Both the position numbers and the translations under genes were made by a program. A model generated the notes under the pieces. The model was not told the origin of the DNA. It was given only the letters and a program-made list of their open reading frames with translations, and did no database searches. From Nocardia macrotermitis (lineage in GTDB: Bacteria > Actinomycetota > Actinomycetes > Mycobacteriales > Mycobacteriaceae), in NCBI RefSeq assembly GCF_009604405.1, contig NZ_WEGK01000008.1, positions 62,001-126,000 of the forward strand: a stretch of 64,000 bases of DNA, given 5' to 3'. Every line of letters starts with the position of its first letter. The first letter of the stretch is position 1. This document shows positions 1 through 12,206 of this stretch, one piece after another.

Positions 1-568
1 TCAGGATCATCGCGCGCTTCTCGCGATCCGCCTTCATCTGCTTCTCCATCGACTCCTGAATCGACGGCGGCGGATCGATCGCCTTGAGCTCGACCCGCGA
101 AACACGCAGTCCCCAACGGCCGGTGGCCTCGTCCAGCACCCCGCGCAGCTGCGAGTTGATCTGGTCGCGGGAGGTCAGCGTCTCCTCCAGGGTCATCCCG
201 CCGACCACGTTGCGCAGGGTGGTGATGGTCAACTGCTCGACCGCGGCGATGTAGTTGCTGATCTCGTACACCGCGGCCTGCGGGCTGGTGACCTGGAAGT
301 ACACCACCGAGTCGATCTGCACGGTCAGGTTGTCCTGGGTGATCACCGGCTGCGGCGGGAAGGACACCACCCGCTCGCGCAGATCCACCTTGGCGCGCAC
401 CCGGTCGGCGAACGGGACCAGGAAGGTCAGCTGCCCCGACACCGTGCGCGAATACCGGCCCAGCCGCTCGATCACCGCGGCCTCGGCCTGCGGCACCAGC
501 GCGATCGACTTGAACACCACCACCGCGACCAGCAGGACCAGGACGACGGCGACGATCAGTGCAACCAT
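1..568 (-). CDS. SPFH/band-7 (stomatin-like) membrane protein, partial
   Basis: This is the N-terminal part (about 189 residues) of a stomatin/prohibitin-like protein; the gene runs off the left edge of the window. Residues 2-19 form one hydrophobic membrane anchor. The SPFH domain follows, with the family motif around 'PQAEAAVIERLGRY' and later 'LRNVVGGMTLEETL' and 'WGLRVSRVELKAIDPP'. Such proteins form large membrane-associated oligomers and are usually encoded next to an NfeD partner, as here: the NfeD stop codon directly abuts this ATG, so the two are one transcript. In mycobacteria this pair is the Rv1487/Rv1488 arrangement. A role in membrane microdomain organisation is family knowledge, not shown by this sequence. 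Confidence 0.9.
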   Translation of the reverse strand, partial: MVALIVAVVLVLLVAVVVFKSIALVPQAEAAVIERLGRYSRTVSGQLTFLVPFADRVRAKVDLRERVVSFPPQPVITQDNLTVQIDSVVYFQVTSPQAAVYEISNYIAAVEQLTITTLRNVVGGMTLEETLTSRDQINSQLRGVLDEATGRWGLRVSRVELKAIDPPPSIQESMEKQMKADREKRAMIL

Positions 569-1000
569 TTACGGCCCCTTCCACACGACGGCATGCGCAC
601 CGTCGATCTTCATCACGTACACGGTTTCCCCTTCGGCATATTCCTCGGCCGGGTCCAGCGGCCTGGCACTCCACACCTCGCCGTCGATCTTGACCCGGCC
701 CGTTTCGTCGTTGACGGTCTCGAGCACCTTGGCCGTCTTGCCCGGCAAGGCATGCACATTCGTCGGTGTCGGCGGCGGAACGGAGAAGCGCCGCAACATG
801 ATCGGACGCACCAGGAACAACAGCGCCAGCGCGCTGACCCCGAAGACGATGGCGTCGGTGACGATCGAGGTATCCCCGATTCCGGCCACACCGGCGGTCA
901 CCAGTGCGGCACCGCCCAGCATGAGCAGCGTGAAGTCACCGGTGAGCATTTCGGCGGCGGCGAGCGCGATGCCCGCGACCAGCCACACGATAGCGGCCAC
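569..1000 (-). CDS. NfeD family membrane protein
   Basis: A protein of about 143 residues with three predicted membrane segments in the first 90 residues and a C-terminal OB-fold-like domain (from 'LPGKTAKVLETV' to 'HAVVW'), the usual NfeD1b layout. NfeD proteins work with SPFH proteins, and the SPFH gene follows with no gap. I chose the GTG at 1000. A TACTGT -10 box lies 7 nt before it (1008-1013), giving a leaderless mRNA, and the first codons then enter directly into the first membrane helix. A TTG at 1051 would add 17 residues but has neither a ribosome site nor membrane character. The start is therefore inferred; the family call is secure. Confidence 0.85.
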   Translation of the reverse strand: MAAIVWLVAGIALAAAEMLTGDFTLLMLGGAALVTAGVAGIGDTSIVTDAIVFGVSALALLFLVRPIMLRRFSVPPPTPTNVHALPGKTAKVLETVNDETGRVKIDGEVWSARPLDPAEEYAEGETVYVMKIDGAHAVVWKGP

Positions 1001-1007
1001 GCCCTCA

Positions 1008-1013
1008 ACAGTA
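1008..1013 (-). promoter_or_regulatory. -10 box for leaderless nfeD transcript
   Basis: TACTGT on the minus strand fits TANNNT and ends 7 nt before the GTG start of the NfeD gene. Transcription would begin at or next to the start codon. No Shine-Dalgarno site at suitable spacing is present, which agrees with leaderless translation. Confidence 0.5.
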
Positions 1014-1067
1014 GCCGTCCGGAACGTCCCGAACCGGGCAAGGACGCGCAAAACGTTGCCGAGACTG

Positions 1068-1073
1068 TATTTT
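1068..1073 (+). promoter_or_regulatory. -10 box for leaderless DUF3097 transcript
   Basis: TATTTT ends 7 nt before the GTG at 1081 and fits the TANNNT pattern. With the matching box at 1008-1013 on the other strand it makes a compact divergent promoter pair in which both mRNAs appear to lack a 5' leader. Confidence 0.5.
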
Positions 1074-1080
1074 CGAGCTC

Positions 1081-1895
1081 GTGAACGAGTACGGCGACAT
1101 CTACTCCGGCCACTCCCGCACCCGCAAACGCGCGGTGCCCGAGGTGAGTGCCGAACGCGATCTGGTCGCCGAGGACGCCGCCACCGGATTCTGCGGCGCC
1201 GTCGTGGGTTTCGAGCGCACCTACGACGGCGAGTTCGTCAAACTCGAGGACCGGCACGGGGTGGTGCGGCTTTCGCGTTGCGCGAGGCCGCATTTCTGAT
1301 CGATGGAAAGCCGGTGACCCTGGTGCGCCCCAAGGCCGCGCCGCCGCAACGATCGACCCGCTCGGCGTCGGGCTCGACCCGGGTGGAGGGACTGCGCGCG
1401 CGAGTCGCGCGCGGCAGCCGCATCTGGGTCGAAGGTGTGCACGACGCGGCGCTGGTCGAGCGGGTCTGGGGGCACGACCTGCGGGTGGAGGGCGTGGTGG
1501 TCGAGCACCTCGAGGGCCTGGACAATCTGGCCGCGCGGCTGACCGAATTCGAACCCGGGCCGGGGCATCGGGTCGGCGTCCTGGTCGACCACCTGGTCGC
1601 CGGATCCAAGGAATCCAACCTCACCACCGGCCTGGGCCCGCACGTGCTGGTCACCGGGCATCCCTACGTCGACGTCTGGCAGGCCGTGCGGCCGCAGGCG
1701 CTGGGTATCGCCGAATGGCCGCGGGTGCCGCGCGACGAGGACTGGAAGACCGGGATCTGCCGCCGACTCGGTTGGGGCACACCGCAGGAGGGCTGGCGGC
1801 GGGTCTACAACGCGGTCGACTCCTTCCGCGATCTGGAGGCCCCGCTACTGGGCGCGGTGGAGCGGCTCATCGACTTCGTGACCGAAACCGACTGA
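1081..1895 (+). pseudogene. DUF3097 family protein, frameshifted
   Basis: Homologue of the conserved actinobacterial DUF3097 protein (Rv1486c position). The first 65 or so codons, from a leaderless GTG at 1081, read VNEYGDIYSGH ... VVEDAATGFCGAVVGFE-like sequence and stop at 1299. The rest of the protein continues in the next frame: 'ALREAAFLIDGKPVTLVRP', then 'SRIWVEGVHDAALVERVWG' to the end at 1895. The switch falls near 1270-1276, in the run CTTTCG; one extra T would restore a single frame of about 271 codons. Codon bias and conserved sequence persist on both sides, so the damage is recent or is a sequencing error. The function of the family is unknown; the C-terminal part has a Toprim-like look ('VEGVHDAALVE'). 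Confidence 0.75.
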
Positions 1896-1919
1896 GCCGC
1901 AGCCTTACTCGGCACGGCG

Positions 1920-6269
<4,350 letters not shown>

Positions 6270-6301
6270 CGCTGTCCCCGCTTCCCTGGGGCCGTCGGAA
6301 T

Positions 6302-6715
6302 CTACAGATCCGCGTCGAAACAGTTCTCGCCCGCCGCGACCCGCCGCACGATCCGCAGCAGGTCGTCGAACAGGCCGGTCTTGAGCACCAGACCCGCGCC
6401 ACCGGCCGCGATCACCCGGTCACGCATGGGTCTGTCCGCGTCCCCGGTGTAGACCAGCACCCTGGCCGCCGGGGACACCTCGTGCAATCGTTCGATGGCG
6501 TCGATGCCGTTACCGTCGGGCAGGCGCCGGTCGAGCAGGATGACGTCGGGACGGATCCGGGCGGCCGCGGCGAGGGTGTCCGCGATCGAACCGGTCGCCT
6601 CGACCAGGTCGATGTCCTCGACGAGTTCGAACGCCGAATCGAGCGCCATCACCACCATCGGATGGTCCTCCGCCAGCAGCAGCCTCGTGGGACCGCCCGA
6701 GATGTCAGCCGACAT
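6302..6715 (-). CDS. Stand-alone response regulator receiver
   Basis: A 137-residue receiver domain with no DNA-binding or other output domain. E16/D17 form the acidic pocket, D62 (in ILLDRRLPDG) is the phosphorylation site, T90 and K112 complete the active site. It resembles the NarL-type receiver but ends about where the linker to an HTH would begin ('GENCFDADL'). The kinase gene follows 32 nt downstream on the same strand, so they should be co-transcribed and act together, possibly as a phosphorelay with the kinase's own receivers. The ATG at 6715 gives a normal receiver N-terminus; longer upstream readings are composition artefacts. Confidence 0.85.
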   Translation of the reverse strand: MSADISGGPTRLLLAEDHPMVVMALDSAFELVEDIDLVEATGSIADTLAAAARIRPDVILLDRRLPDGNGIDAIERLHEVSPAARVLVYTGDADRPMRDRVIAAGGAGLVLKTGLFDDLLRIVRRVAAGENCFDADL

Positions 6716-6720
6716 GAGCG

Positions 6721-7128
6721 TCAGTCTATTCCGCCGCACCAGCCCCCTCGCGGCCTCGGTCGGACTCGATCGACCGGGTTGCCCCGCCCGCGCGGGGGCC
6801 GCGCTGCCGCGACGCGCGGTTCCGGCGCACGGTTCGTGTGGGTCGGCGATATCGGCCGCGCCGATACGCAATGCAACGCATCCGGCGGGCGACGGCCGGG
6901 CCGGGTGACGACAGCGACGGGTACCGCCTGCTCCGAAGTGCCGCCCCGGCAGCCGCCGAAGTTCCCGCGCGGGCCTCCGCAGAACCGTTGCGCGGCAGCC
7001 CGATCCGACTTTCCGATCGCGCGCCGCACGACGGTGTCGTTGGCGGGCTTCACATCCGGACTTCCCGACGCGAGGGCCGCCACGCCCGAGCCATCGACGA
7101 GCGCGTACGACCGATCGGTGTGATTCAT
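6721..7128 (-). CDS. Small hypothetical protein ahead of the receiver-kinase operon
   Basis: A possible 135-residue product that starts MNHTDRSYALVDG and ends 5 nt before the receiver gene. The start is supported by a strong ribosome site (AGGGGGAG, 3-4 nt before ATG). The N-terminal 35 residues look like ordinary protein. The remainder is Arg/Pro/Gly-rich with five Cys and has low-complexity character, so a frameshift or a shorter real gene is possible. I recognise no family. Its position as first gene of the receiver-kinase transcript is the main reason to list it. Confidence 0.35.
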   Translation of the reverse strand: MNHTDRSYALVDGSGVAALASGSPDVKPANDTVVRRAIGKSDRAAAQRFCGGPRGNFGGCRGGTSEQAVPVAVVTRPGRRPPDALHCVSARPISPTHTNRAPEPRVAAARPPRGRGNPVDRVRPRPRGGWCGGID

Positions 7129-7221
7129 GATCTCCCCCTGGTAGTCGATGCCATGCACAGTATCCGAACGGACCGACAGGCATGGGCGGCCCACAAGCAA
7201 CGGCGCAGTTATGCTCGAAAC

Positions 7222-8031
7222 ATGTGTTCTCCCAGTGCCACGCTGACGGCGTGGGCCGCCGCGTGGCTGGCCGGTCGCAGCGCGCCCGACGACGTGCTGG
7301 ACTCGCTGCACGCCTGGGCGCCCCGCCAGTTGGTCGCCGCCGGTGATCCGGTCACCGGCGGACACACCGGCCTGCCGTGGCCCGGCGGCGAATCCCTCGA
7401 GGGCGGCGGCGTCGGAATCATGCTGCTGCTCAAGCTGATTCGCGAGGCCGCCGGTGATCCGCGGGCGCGCACCCGGCTGGTGCTGCCGGTGCCGGGCGAT
7501 GTCCGGGGGCTGCCCCCCGGCGGTGAGTTCGCCGGGGCGGCGGTCGAGGCGCAGGAGGGCATCCTGATCGGCGTGCCCGGCGACGACGGCATCGGCCTGG
7601 TCCCGCAGTGGGTCGACGAGGAGACCCTGCAGTGGACCGTCTACCGCACCGAGGTGCCGCAGATCGTGGAGCAGGACATGCCGCTCGGTGAAGCCGAGTA
7701 CGCGATCCGCCAGGCCGTCCGCGACGCCGCCGACGCGCTCGCCCGCCTGCAGACCACCGGTGTGAACTCCGGCAGCGCGGACCCGCGCGAACTCATCGAG
7801 GACGAACTGGCCGAGTACTCCCGGCACGAATATCCGGATTCCATCCCGCTGCGCGCCCGCCGCATCCTCGACACGGCCGACCACGTGGCCGCGATCCTCA
7901 CCGTGGCACAGCACGAACCGGCCTCGGCACCGAGTTCGGCCAGTGCCATGGCCGCCCAGGAGACCCTGCTGCGCCCGTTGTGGAACGCGATCCGCGCCGC
8001 ACGCCTGGCCGCGATCCACGCGACCGCGTGA
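7222..8031 (+). CDS. Conserved actinobacterial hypothetical protein
   Basis: A 269-residue soluble protein beginning MCSPSATLTAWAAAWLAG. It has no signal peptide or membrane segment. Segments such as 'VLPVPGDVRGLPPGGEFAGAAVEAQEGIL' and the helical C-terminus recall hypothetical proteins widespread in Nocardia and Mycobacterium, but I know of no assigned function. A TATGCT box lies 6 nt before the ATG, suggesting a leaderless mRNA. It is transcribed divergently from the receiver-kinase operon, and its stop is followed at once by a tandem repeat array. Confidence 0.7.
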   Translation: MCSPSATLTAWAAAWLAGRSAPDDVLDSLHAWAPRQLVAAGDPVTGGHTGLPWPGGESLEGGGVGIMLLLKLIREAAGDPRARTRLVLPVPGDVRGLPPGGEFAGAAVEAQEGILIGVPGDDGIGLVPQWVDEETLQWTVYRTEVPQIVEQDMPLGEAEYAIRQAVRDAADALARLQTTGVNSGSADPRELIEDELAEYSRHEYPDSIPLRARRILDTADHVAAILTVAQHEPASAPSSASAMAAQETLLRPLWNAIRAARLAAIHATA

Positions 8032-8048
8032 TCACCCGGCCGAACCGC

Positions 8049-8206
8049 ACTGTTCGACCGCGACCCGCCGCACTGTCCGACCAAACACGCGTCACTGTCC
8101 GATCAAACCCGCGTCGCTGTTAGACCGGACCCGCGCCGGTGTTCGACCAGACCCCCGCCAGTGTTCGACCAGACCCCGCGTCAATGTTTGACCACGACAC
8201 GTTCGG
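8049..8206. repeat. Degenerate 22-bp tandem repeat array A (about 7 copies)
   Basis: Seven copies of a 21-23 bp unit with core TGTYCGACC begin (at the TG) at 8051, 8074, 8096, 8119, 8140, 8162 and 8185. A typical unit is CACTGTCCGACCAAACACGC plus GT. The array fills the gap between the convergent genes ending at 8031 and 8181, and its last copy runs into the stop codon of the latter. No spacers are present, so it is not CRISPR. A second 22-bp array lies at 10596-10903. Confidence 0.8.
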
Positions 8207-8672
8207 GCTCGCCGGGTTTCCAGATCACCACCTCCATCCGCCCGTCCCCGACCAGCACGGCCGAGGCACCGGTGATATCGGCGGCGAAGAACGGTTCGAG
8301 TTTCTCCCCGCGCAGATCGAAGCCCGTGTCCTCGTAGAGCGATTCGGCCCAGCGGCGCTGTAGCTCGGCATCGGGCACCTCCCGCACGGTACCGAAGAGT
8401 TTGGCGTCGCCGTCACCGACCTGCGAGTCGAGCGTCGCGGTGTGCAGGCAGAATCTCGGATCGCGGCGCAGATCCAGGAATTTCGTGGTGCCGGGCATAC
8501 CCACCAGCCACAACTCCCCCTCGAAGATCCGCGGTTCCAACGGACTGATCCGCGGATATCCGTCCGAGCGGGTGGTCGCCAGCAGGCACAGATTCCCCGC
8601 CGCCGCGTGGCGACGCAGGAACACCTCCGAAATGCGCGGGGACGCCTGGGTGAACTCGGTCCAGATGGTCAT
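8181..8672 (-). CDS. Pyridoxamine 5'-phosphate oxidase family (FMN-binding split barrel) protein
   Basis: A 163-residue protein with the split-barrel pattern: 'GNLCLLATTRSDGYPRISPLEPRIFEGELWLVGMPGTTKFLDLRRDPRFCLHTAT'. Members bind FMN or F420 and reduce small molecules or protect against oxidants; the actual substrate cannot be read from sequence. The length is normal for the single-domain family. I chose ATG 8672; a GTG at 8681 would add three residues. The gene is convergent with the hypothetical protein ending at 8031, and its last codons lie inside repeat array A. Confidence 0.8.
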   Translation of the reverse strand: MTIWTEFTQASPRISEVFLRRHAAAGNLCLLATTRSDGYPRISPLEPRIFEGELWLVGMPGTTKFLDLRRDPRFCLHTATLDSQVGDGDAKLFGTVREVPDAELQRRWAESLYEDTGFDLRGEKLEPFFAADITGASAVLVGDGRMEVVIWKPGEPERVVVKH

Positions 8673-8793
8673 GCGGCTCACGGTAACTCCGCCCACCGAC
8701 AGATTCGGCCGATCCCGCTCCGGGCCCCGGTTGTCGGCCCCTTCTGATTGAATGATCATCGTCCCGTTCCCGGCAGACATCGAGGTCGCGCCC

Positions 8794-9546
8794 ATGCATT
8801 ACGCACGCACCGCCGCCGTGGTCCTGGCGCTGGCCGCGGCCGGTTCCACCCTCTGCGCGACCACACCCGCCACCGCCGTCGTCGGCGGCGCACCGGTTCC
8901 GGCCACCGCGTATCCCTGGCTGGGCGCGATCAGCTCCCCCGCCTTTCCGCTGCGGCCCGGCGGCCAGTTCTGCGGTGGCGCGCTCATCGCCCCGGACAAG
9001 GTGCTCACCGCCGCGCACTGCGCGGTCTTCGCCCAGCCCGCCCCGGGCGCGCTGCGGGTCACCTTCGGCCGCGCCGATCTGACCCGTCACGACGGAATCA
9101 CCGTGGGCGTCAAGGCGATCCGGGTCGATCCAGCCTTCCACGTCTCGACCTTCGACGGCGACCTGAGCTTCCACCACGACATCGCGGTACTCACCTTGGC
9201 GACCCCGCTGAAGCGTCCGACCGCCCGCGTCGCCGCGCCACACGGCCGCACCGGCACCGTCGTGGGCTGGGGCGCGACCTCCGATGCCGACGATTCGAAC
9301 GCACAGCTGCGCGCGGTCACCGTCCCGCTGGCCACCGATGCGTCCTGCGCGACCGCCTACGGCCCGGAATTCGTGCCGGCCGAGGCCCTGTGCGCCGGAT
9401 CGACCACCGCCGACACCGGCGAATACGACAGCGGCGGACCACTTCTCGTCGATGGCGCGGTCGCCGGAATCACCTCCTGGGGCAAGGGTTCGGCACAACC
9501 CGGCTATCCGGGCGTCTACGCGCGCATCCCGTCGACGGGGCTGTGA
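8794..9546 (+). CDS. Secreted trypsin-like serine protease
   Basis: A 250-residue chymotrypsin-fold protease. Residues 1-28 are a Sec signal peptide (MHYARTAAVVLALAAAG ... TATA) with mature start VVGG, the usual zymogen cleavage form. The catalytic triad is H75 (TAAHC), D129 (HHDIAVL) and S213 (DSGGP). C60 and C76 form the usual His-loop disulfide. The Cys that normally precedes GDSGGP is absent (TGEYDSGG), so one standard disulfide is missing. I chose ATG 8794 because a GAGG motif precedes it and the signal peptide begins there; an upstream ATG at 8752 has no ribosome site. A role in extracellular proteolysis is inferred from the family. Confidence 0.88.
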   Translation: MHYARTAAVVLALAAAGSTLCATTPATAVVGGAPVPATAYPWLGAISSPAFPLRPGGQFCGGALIAPDKVLTAAHCAVFAQPAPGALRVTFGRADLTRHDGITVGVKAIRVDPAFHVSTFDGDLSFHHDIAVLTLATPLKRPTARVAAPHGRTGTVVGWGATSDADDSNAQLRAVTVPLATDASCATAYGPEFVPAEALCAGSTTADTGEYDSGGPLLVDGAVAGITSWGKGSAQPGYPGVYARIPSTGL

Positions 9547-9555
9547 ATCCCGCTG

Positions 9556-10311
9556 CTACAGCGCGAATTTCACCGCCATGGCGATCCCGCAGGTCGCCGC
9601 GATCACCCGTAACGCGTTGTCCGGCAGTCGCCGCGCGAAGGCCGGCCCCACCCAGCCGCCGATCAGGAATCCCAGACCCAGCGGCAGCACCGCACCCCAG
9701 TGCACCGGACCGAAGATCACGAATCCCACTGCCGCAGTACCGTTCGCGCACATACCGACCGTGTTCTTGACCGCATTGACCTGCTGCGGCGTCCACGTCG
9801 GAAACATGGCGGTCAGAATCGCCAGGATGAGGATGCCGCCCGCGGCTCCGAAGTATCCGGCATAGATCGCCGCGCCGAACAGCAGGATCAGCAGGCCCCG
9901 CTGCCGCCACTTCCGTTCCGCGCCGTCGTAGGCGGCGCGCAGCCGCGCCAGTCGCGGTTGGGCGAGCAGGAATACCGACGCCCCACCGATCAGGAACGGC
10001 ACCACGATCTGGAACGACGACGCCGGGGCGAGCAGCAGCGTGACCGCACCCACCGTGCCACCCGCCGCCGCGAGCAGCCCCAGCCGCAACACCACCCGCC
10101 CGCGACCGGACAGTTCCGTCCGTGACCCCGCGGTCGCGCCGAGCCCGGTGAACACCAACGCGACGGTATTGGTGACGTTCGCCGCCACCGGCGGCAGCCC
10201 CAGCGCCAGCAGCGCCGGGAACGAGACCAGCGAGGCCAGACTCACCAGCACACTGACCAGGCCCGCGGCGAAGCCGACACCCAGCAGTTCGAGCGCCTGC
10301 CACGGACCCAC
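9556..10311 (-). CDS. TauE/SafE family membrane permease
   Basis: A 251-residue integral membrane protein with about eight hydrophobic helices and the two-repeat pattern of the TauE/SafE (DUF81) family: 'GFAAGLVSVLVSLASLVSFPALLALGLPPVAANVTNTVAL' and 'AGYFGAAGGILILAILTAMFP'. Family members export sulfite, sulfoacetate or related anions; the substrate here is unknown. Translation starts at GTG 10311. A short ORF ends 6 nt upstream on the same strand and may be co-transcribed. Confidence 0.88.
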   Translation of the reverse strand: MGPWQALELLGVGFAAGLVSVLVSLASLVSFPALLALGLPPVAANVTNTVALVFTGLGATAGSRTELSGRGRVVLRLGLLAAAGGTVGAVTLLLAPASSFQIVVPFLIGGASVFLLAQPRLARLRAAYDGAERKWRQRGLLILLFGAAIYAGYFGAAGGILILAILTAMFPTWTPQQVNAVKNTVGMCANGTAAVGFVIFGPVHWGAVLPLGLGFLIGGWVGPAFARRLPDNALRVIAATCGIAMAVKFAL

Positions 10312-10317
10312 CCGCGC

Positions 10318-10497
10318 TCACCATCCCTCATCGCCGCGGACCCGTCGCCATTCGCCGATCACCCGCGCGGCCCGGATCGCCGGGATGACATCTCCATTCA
10401 AACATCCCATGAATACCGGCGCAGCGCCGGTCTCGGCGGCCGGTCGAACCCACCCCGAATCTGCGAGTACCTCGACGCGCGATCGAGCCCGTGGCAC
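10318..10497 (-). CDS. Short ORF upstream of TauE gene, possible gene remnant
   Basis: Fifty-nine codons from a GTG at 10497, ending 6 nt before the permease start. The C-terminal half (PVFMGCLNGDVIPAIRAARVIGEWRRVRGDEGW) has normal amino-acid composition and reads like the end of a real protein. Upstream the frame enters the 22-bp repeat array and loses protein character. It could be a small gene coupled to the permease or the 3' end of a gene destroyed by repeat expansion. I recognise no family. Confidence 0.3.
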   Translation of the reverse strand: MPRARSRVEVLADSGWVRPAAETGAAPVFMGCLNGDVIPAIRAARVIGEWRRVRGDEGW

Positions 10498-11147
10498 AAC
10501 GGTATTCGAGTAGTGACCTACTCGGGCTGCGGGCCCACACCCCGACCTATTCTTTTCACAACAACAGAGTTCGACAGCAGCACAACAGAGTTCGACAAAG
10601 TTCGGCTGCATGGTCGAGAAGGTCCGGCTGCATGGTCGACAGGGTCCGACCGCACGGTCGACAAAGTTCGGCTGCATGGTCGAGAAGGTCCGGCCACACG
10701 GCCAACAAGGTACGGCTGCACGGTCGACAAGCTCCGGCTGCATGGTCGAGAAGGTCCGGCCACACGGCCAACAAGGTACGGCTGCACGGTCGACAAGCTC
10801 CGGCTGCACGGTCGACAAGGTACGGCCACACGGCCGACAAAGTTCGGCCACACGGCCAACAAGGTCCGACCACACGGCCGAGAAAGTTCAGCCACGCGGC
10901 CGACAACGCTCATGTCGGTCAGACCGGCGGACACAAGGTTTCGGACCTGCGGGTCCGATCGAACACCAAGGTCATAAGCACACCAGGGTCATCGAACATC
11001 AGGGTCAAGGTAAGCAACGTCAGGTTCGTGATTCGACGTGGAAACGTCGGCGAAGTAACGACGTCACCGATATGGTGCGGCTCGACTTCCCGCCGAGTGA
11101 CCACTGCGAGTACGCGCATCCGGCCGGGCCACCGCCCGACCGGTGCG
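10498..11147. other. Non-coding stretch dominated by repeats
   Basis: These 650 bases hold repeat array B (10596-10903), a partial earlier repeat (two copies of CAACAGAGTTCGACA at about 10561-10595) and, after the array, a looser repetitive tail (GGGTCA / GGGTCATCGAACATCAGGG near 10969-11020). Long open frames cross it in several frames only because the 22-bp unit lacks stop codons. I see no convincing gene. Confidence 0.7.
10596..10903. repeat. 22-bp tandem repeat array B, 14 perfect-length units
   Basis: Fourteen consecutive units of exactly 22 bp, from 10596 to 10903. Consensus: (C/G)AAGGTYCGGCYRCAYGG followed by YCRA. Variation is concentrated at a few positions (TGCATGGTCGA versus CACACGGCCAA types), and the order of types repeats in places (units 5-7 resemble units 8-10), so blocks have been duplicated. 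It lies between the TauE/short ORF gene and hemH. There are no unique spacers, hence not CRISPR. Confidence 0.9.
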
Positions 11148-12191
11148 TCATCGCGTTCGGCGCGGCGGCTCACAGCAGCCGACGGCGCACGGCGCACCGT
11201 TCACGGTGCAGCCGTAGCCCGGAACCGTGCCCACTCGACGTGGGGCCACGTCGGTGAGATGTTCCGCGACGAGTTCGGCGATGAGCCGCGCGAAACGTGG
11301 ATCACTTCCCGGAGTTGCCGCGCGCGCGAAGGCCATCCCGAGTTCACCGGCCTTCTCGCGCGCCTCGTTGTCCAGGTCCCAGACCACCTCCAGGTGGTCC
11401 GAGACGAAGCCGACGGGGCAGATCACGACCGCGTCGACGCCGGTGGCCGAGAGTTCGTCCAGATGGTCGACGATGTCCGGTTCGAGCCACGGCACCTGCG
11501 GTGGACCCGAACGGGACTGCCACACCACGTCGTACTCGGCGAATCCCGTTGCCGCCGCGCACAATCGGGCCGCCTCGGCGACCTGGCGACTGTAGAGCTT
11601 CCCGCCCTCGTCCGGAGGTCCGGCCGAGTTGTCCGCGGACACGGGAATCGAATGTGCGGTGAAGACCAGCCGAGCCCGCTCGCGCCGGTCCGCCGGAATG
11701 TCCTGTACTGCGGCGCGAATCGCGTCCGCGAAGGATTCGATCAGCAGCGGATGATCGAAGTACTGCCGAAGCTTCACGAGTTCCGGTGCGTCCGTGACCT
11801 TTTCGCGCACCCGCACGATGTCCTCGTCGTACTGGCGGCACCCCGAGTAGCCACCCCAGGCCGAGGTCGGGAACACCAGCGCGCGCCGCACGCCGTCCGC
11901 CCGCATCGTCTCGACAGTGTCCTCCGCCATCGGATGCCAGTTCCGATTACCGAAGTAAACCGGCAGATCGACACCGCGCGTGGCGAATTCGGCCTCCAGC
12001 GCCGCGATGATGTCCCGGTTCAGCGCGTTGATCGGCGAGACGCCACCGAAGTGCAGATAGTGCTGCGCGACCTCTTCGAGCCGCGCGCGCGGCACGCCCC
12101 GGCCCCGAGTGACGTTCTCCAGGAACGGCATCACGTCCTCGGGGCGTTCGGGCCCGCCGAACGACAGCAGCAGCACCGCGTCGAATCCCAT
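11148..12191 (-). CDS. hemH: Ferrochelatase (coproporphyrin III type)
   Basis: A 347-residue chelatase inserting Fe2+ into the porphyrin ring at the end of haem synthesis. 'LLLSFGGPERPEDVMPFLENVTRGR' opens the protein; the catalytic His is in 'TAHSIPVS' and the acidic partner in 'VSDHLEVVWDLD'. The C-terminus has Cys328, Cys335 and Cys339/340, matching the [2Fe-2S] ligand cluster of actinobacterial ferrochelatases. In actinobacteria the substrate is coproporphyrin III, so CpfC is the modern name. The ATG lies 15 nt downstream of the inhA stop, so hemH is the third gene of a fabG1-inhA-hemH transcript, the mycobacterial order. Confidence 0.95.
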   Translation of the reverse strand: MGFDAVLLLSFGGPERPEDVMPFLENVTRGRGVPRARLEEVAQHYLHFGGVSPINALNRDIIAALEAEFATRGVDLPVYFGNRNWHPMAEDTVETMRADGVRRALVFPTSAWGGYSGCRQYDEDIVRVREKVTDAPELVKLRQYFDHPLLIESFADAIRAAVQDIPADRRERARLVFTAHSIPVSADNSAGPPDEGGKLYSRQVAEAARLCAAATGFAEYDVVWQSRSGPPQVPWLEPDIVDHLDELSATGVDAVVICPVGFVSDHLEVVWDLDNEAREKAGELGMAFARAATPGSDPRFARLIAELVAEHLTDVAPRRVGTVPGYGCTVNGAPCAVGCCEPPRRTR

Positions 12192-12206
12192 ACCGGCGAA
12201 CGGTTC

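Noticed and set aside
10596..10903. CRISPR array
   Set aside because: The 22-bp units are directly adjacent with no unique spacers, and there are no cas genes in the window.
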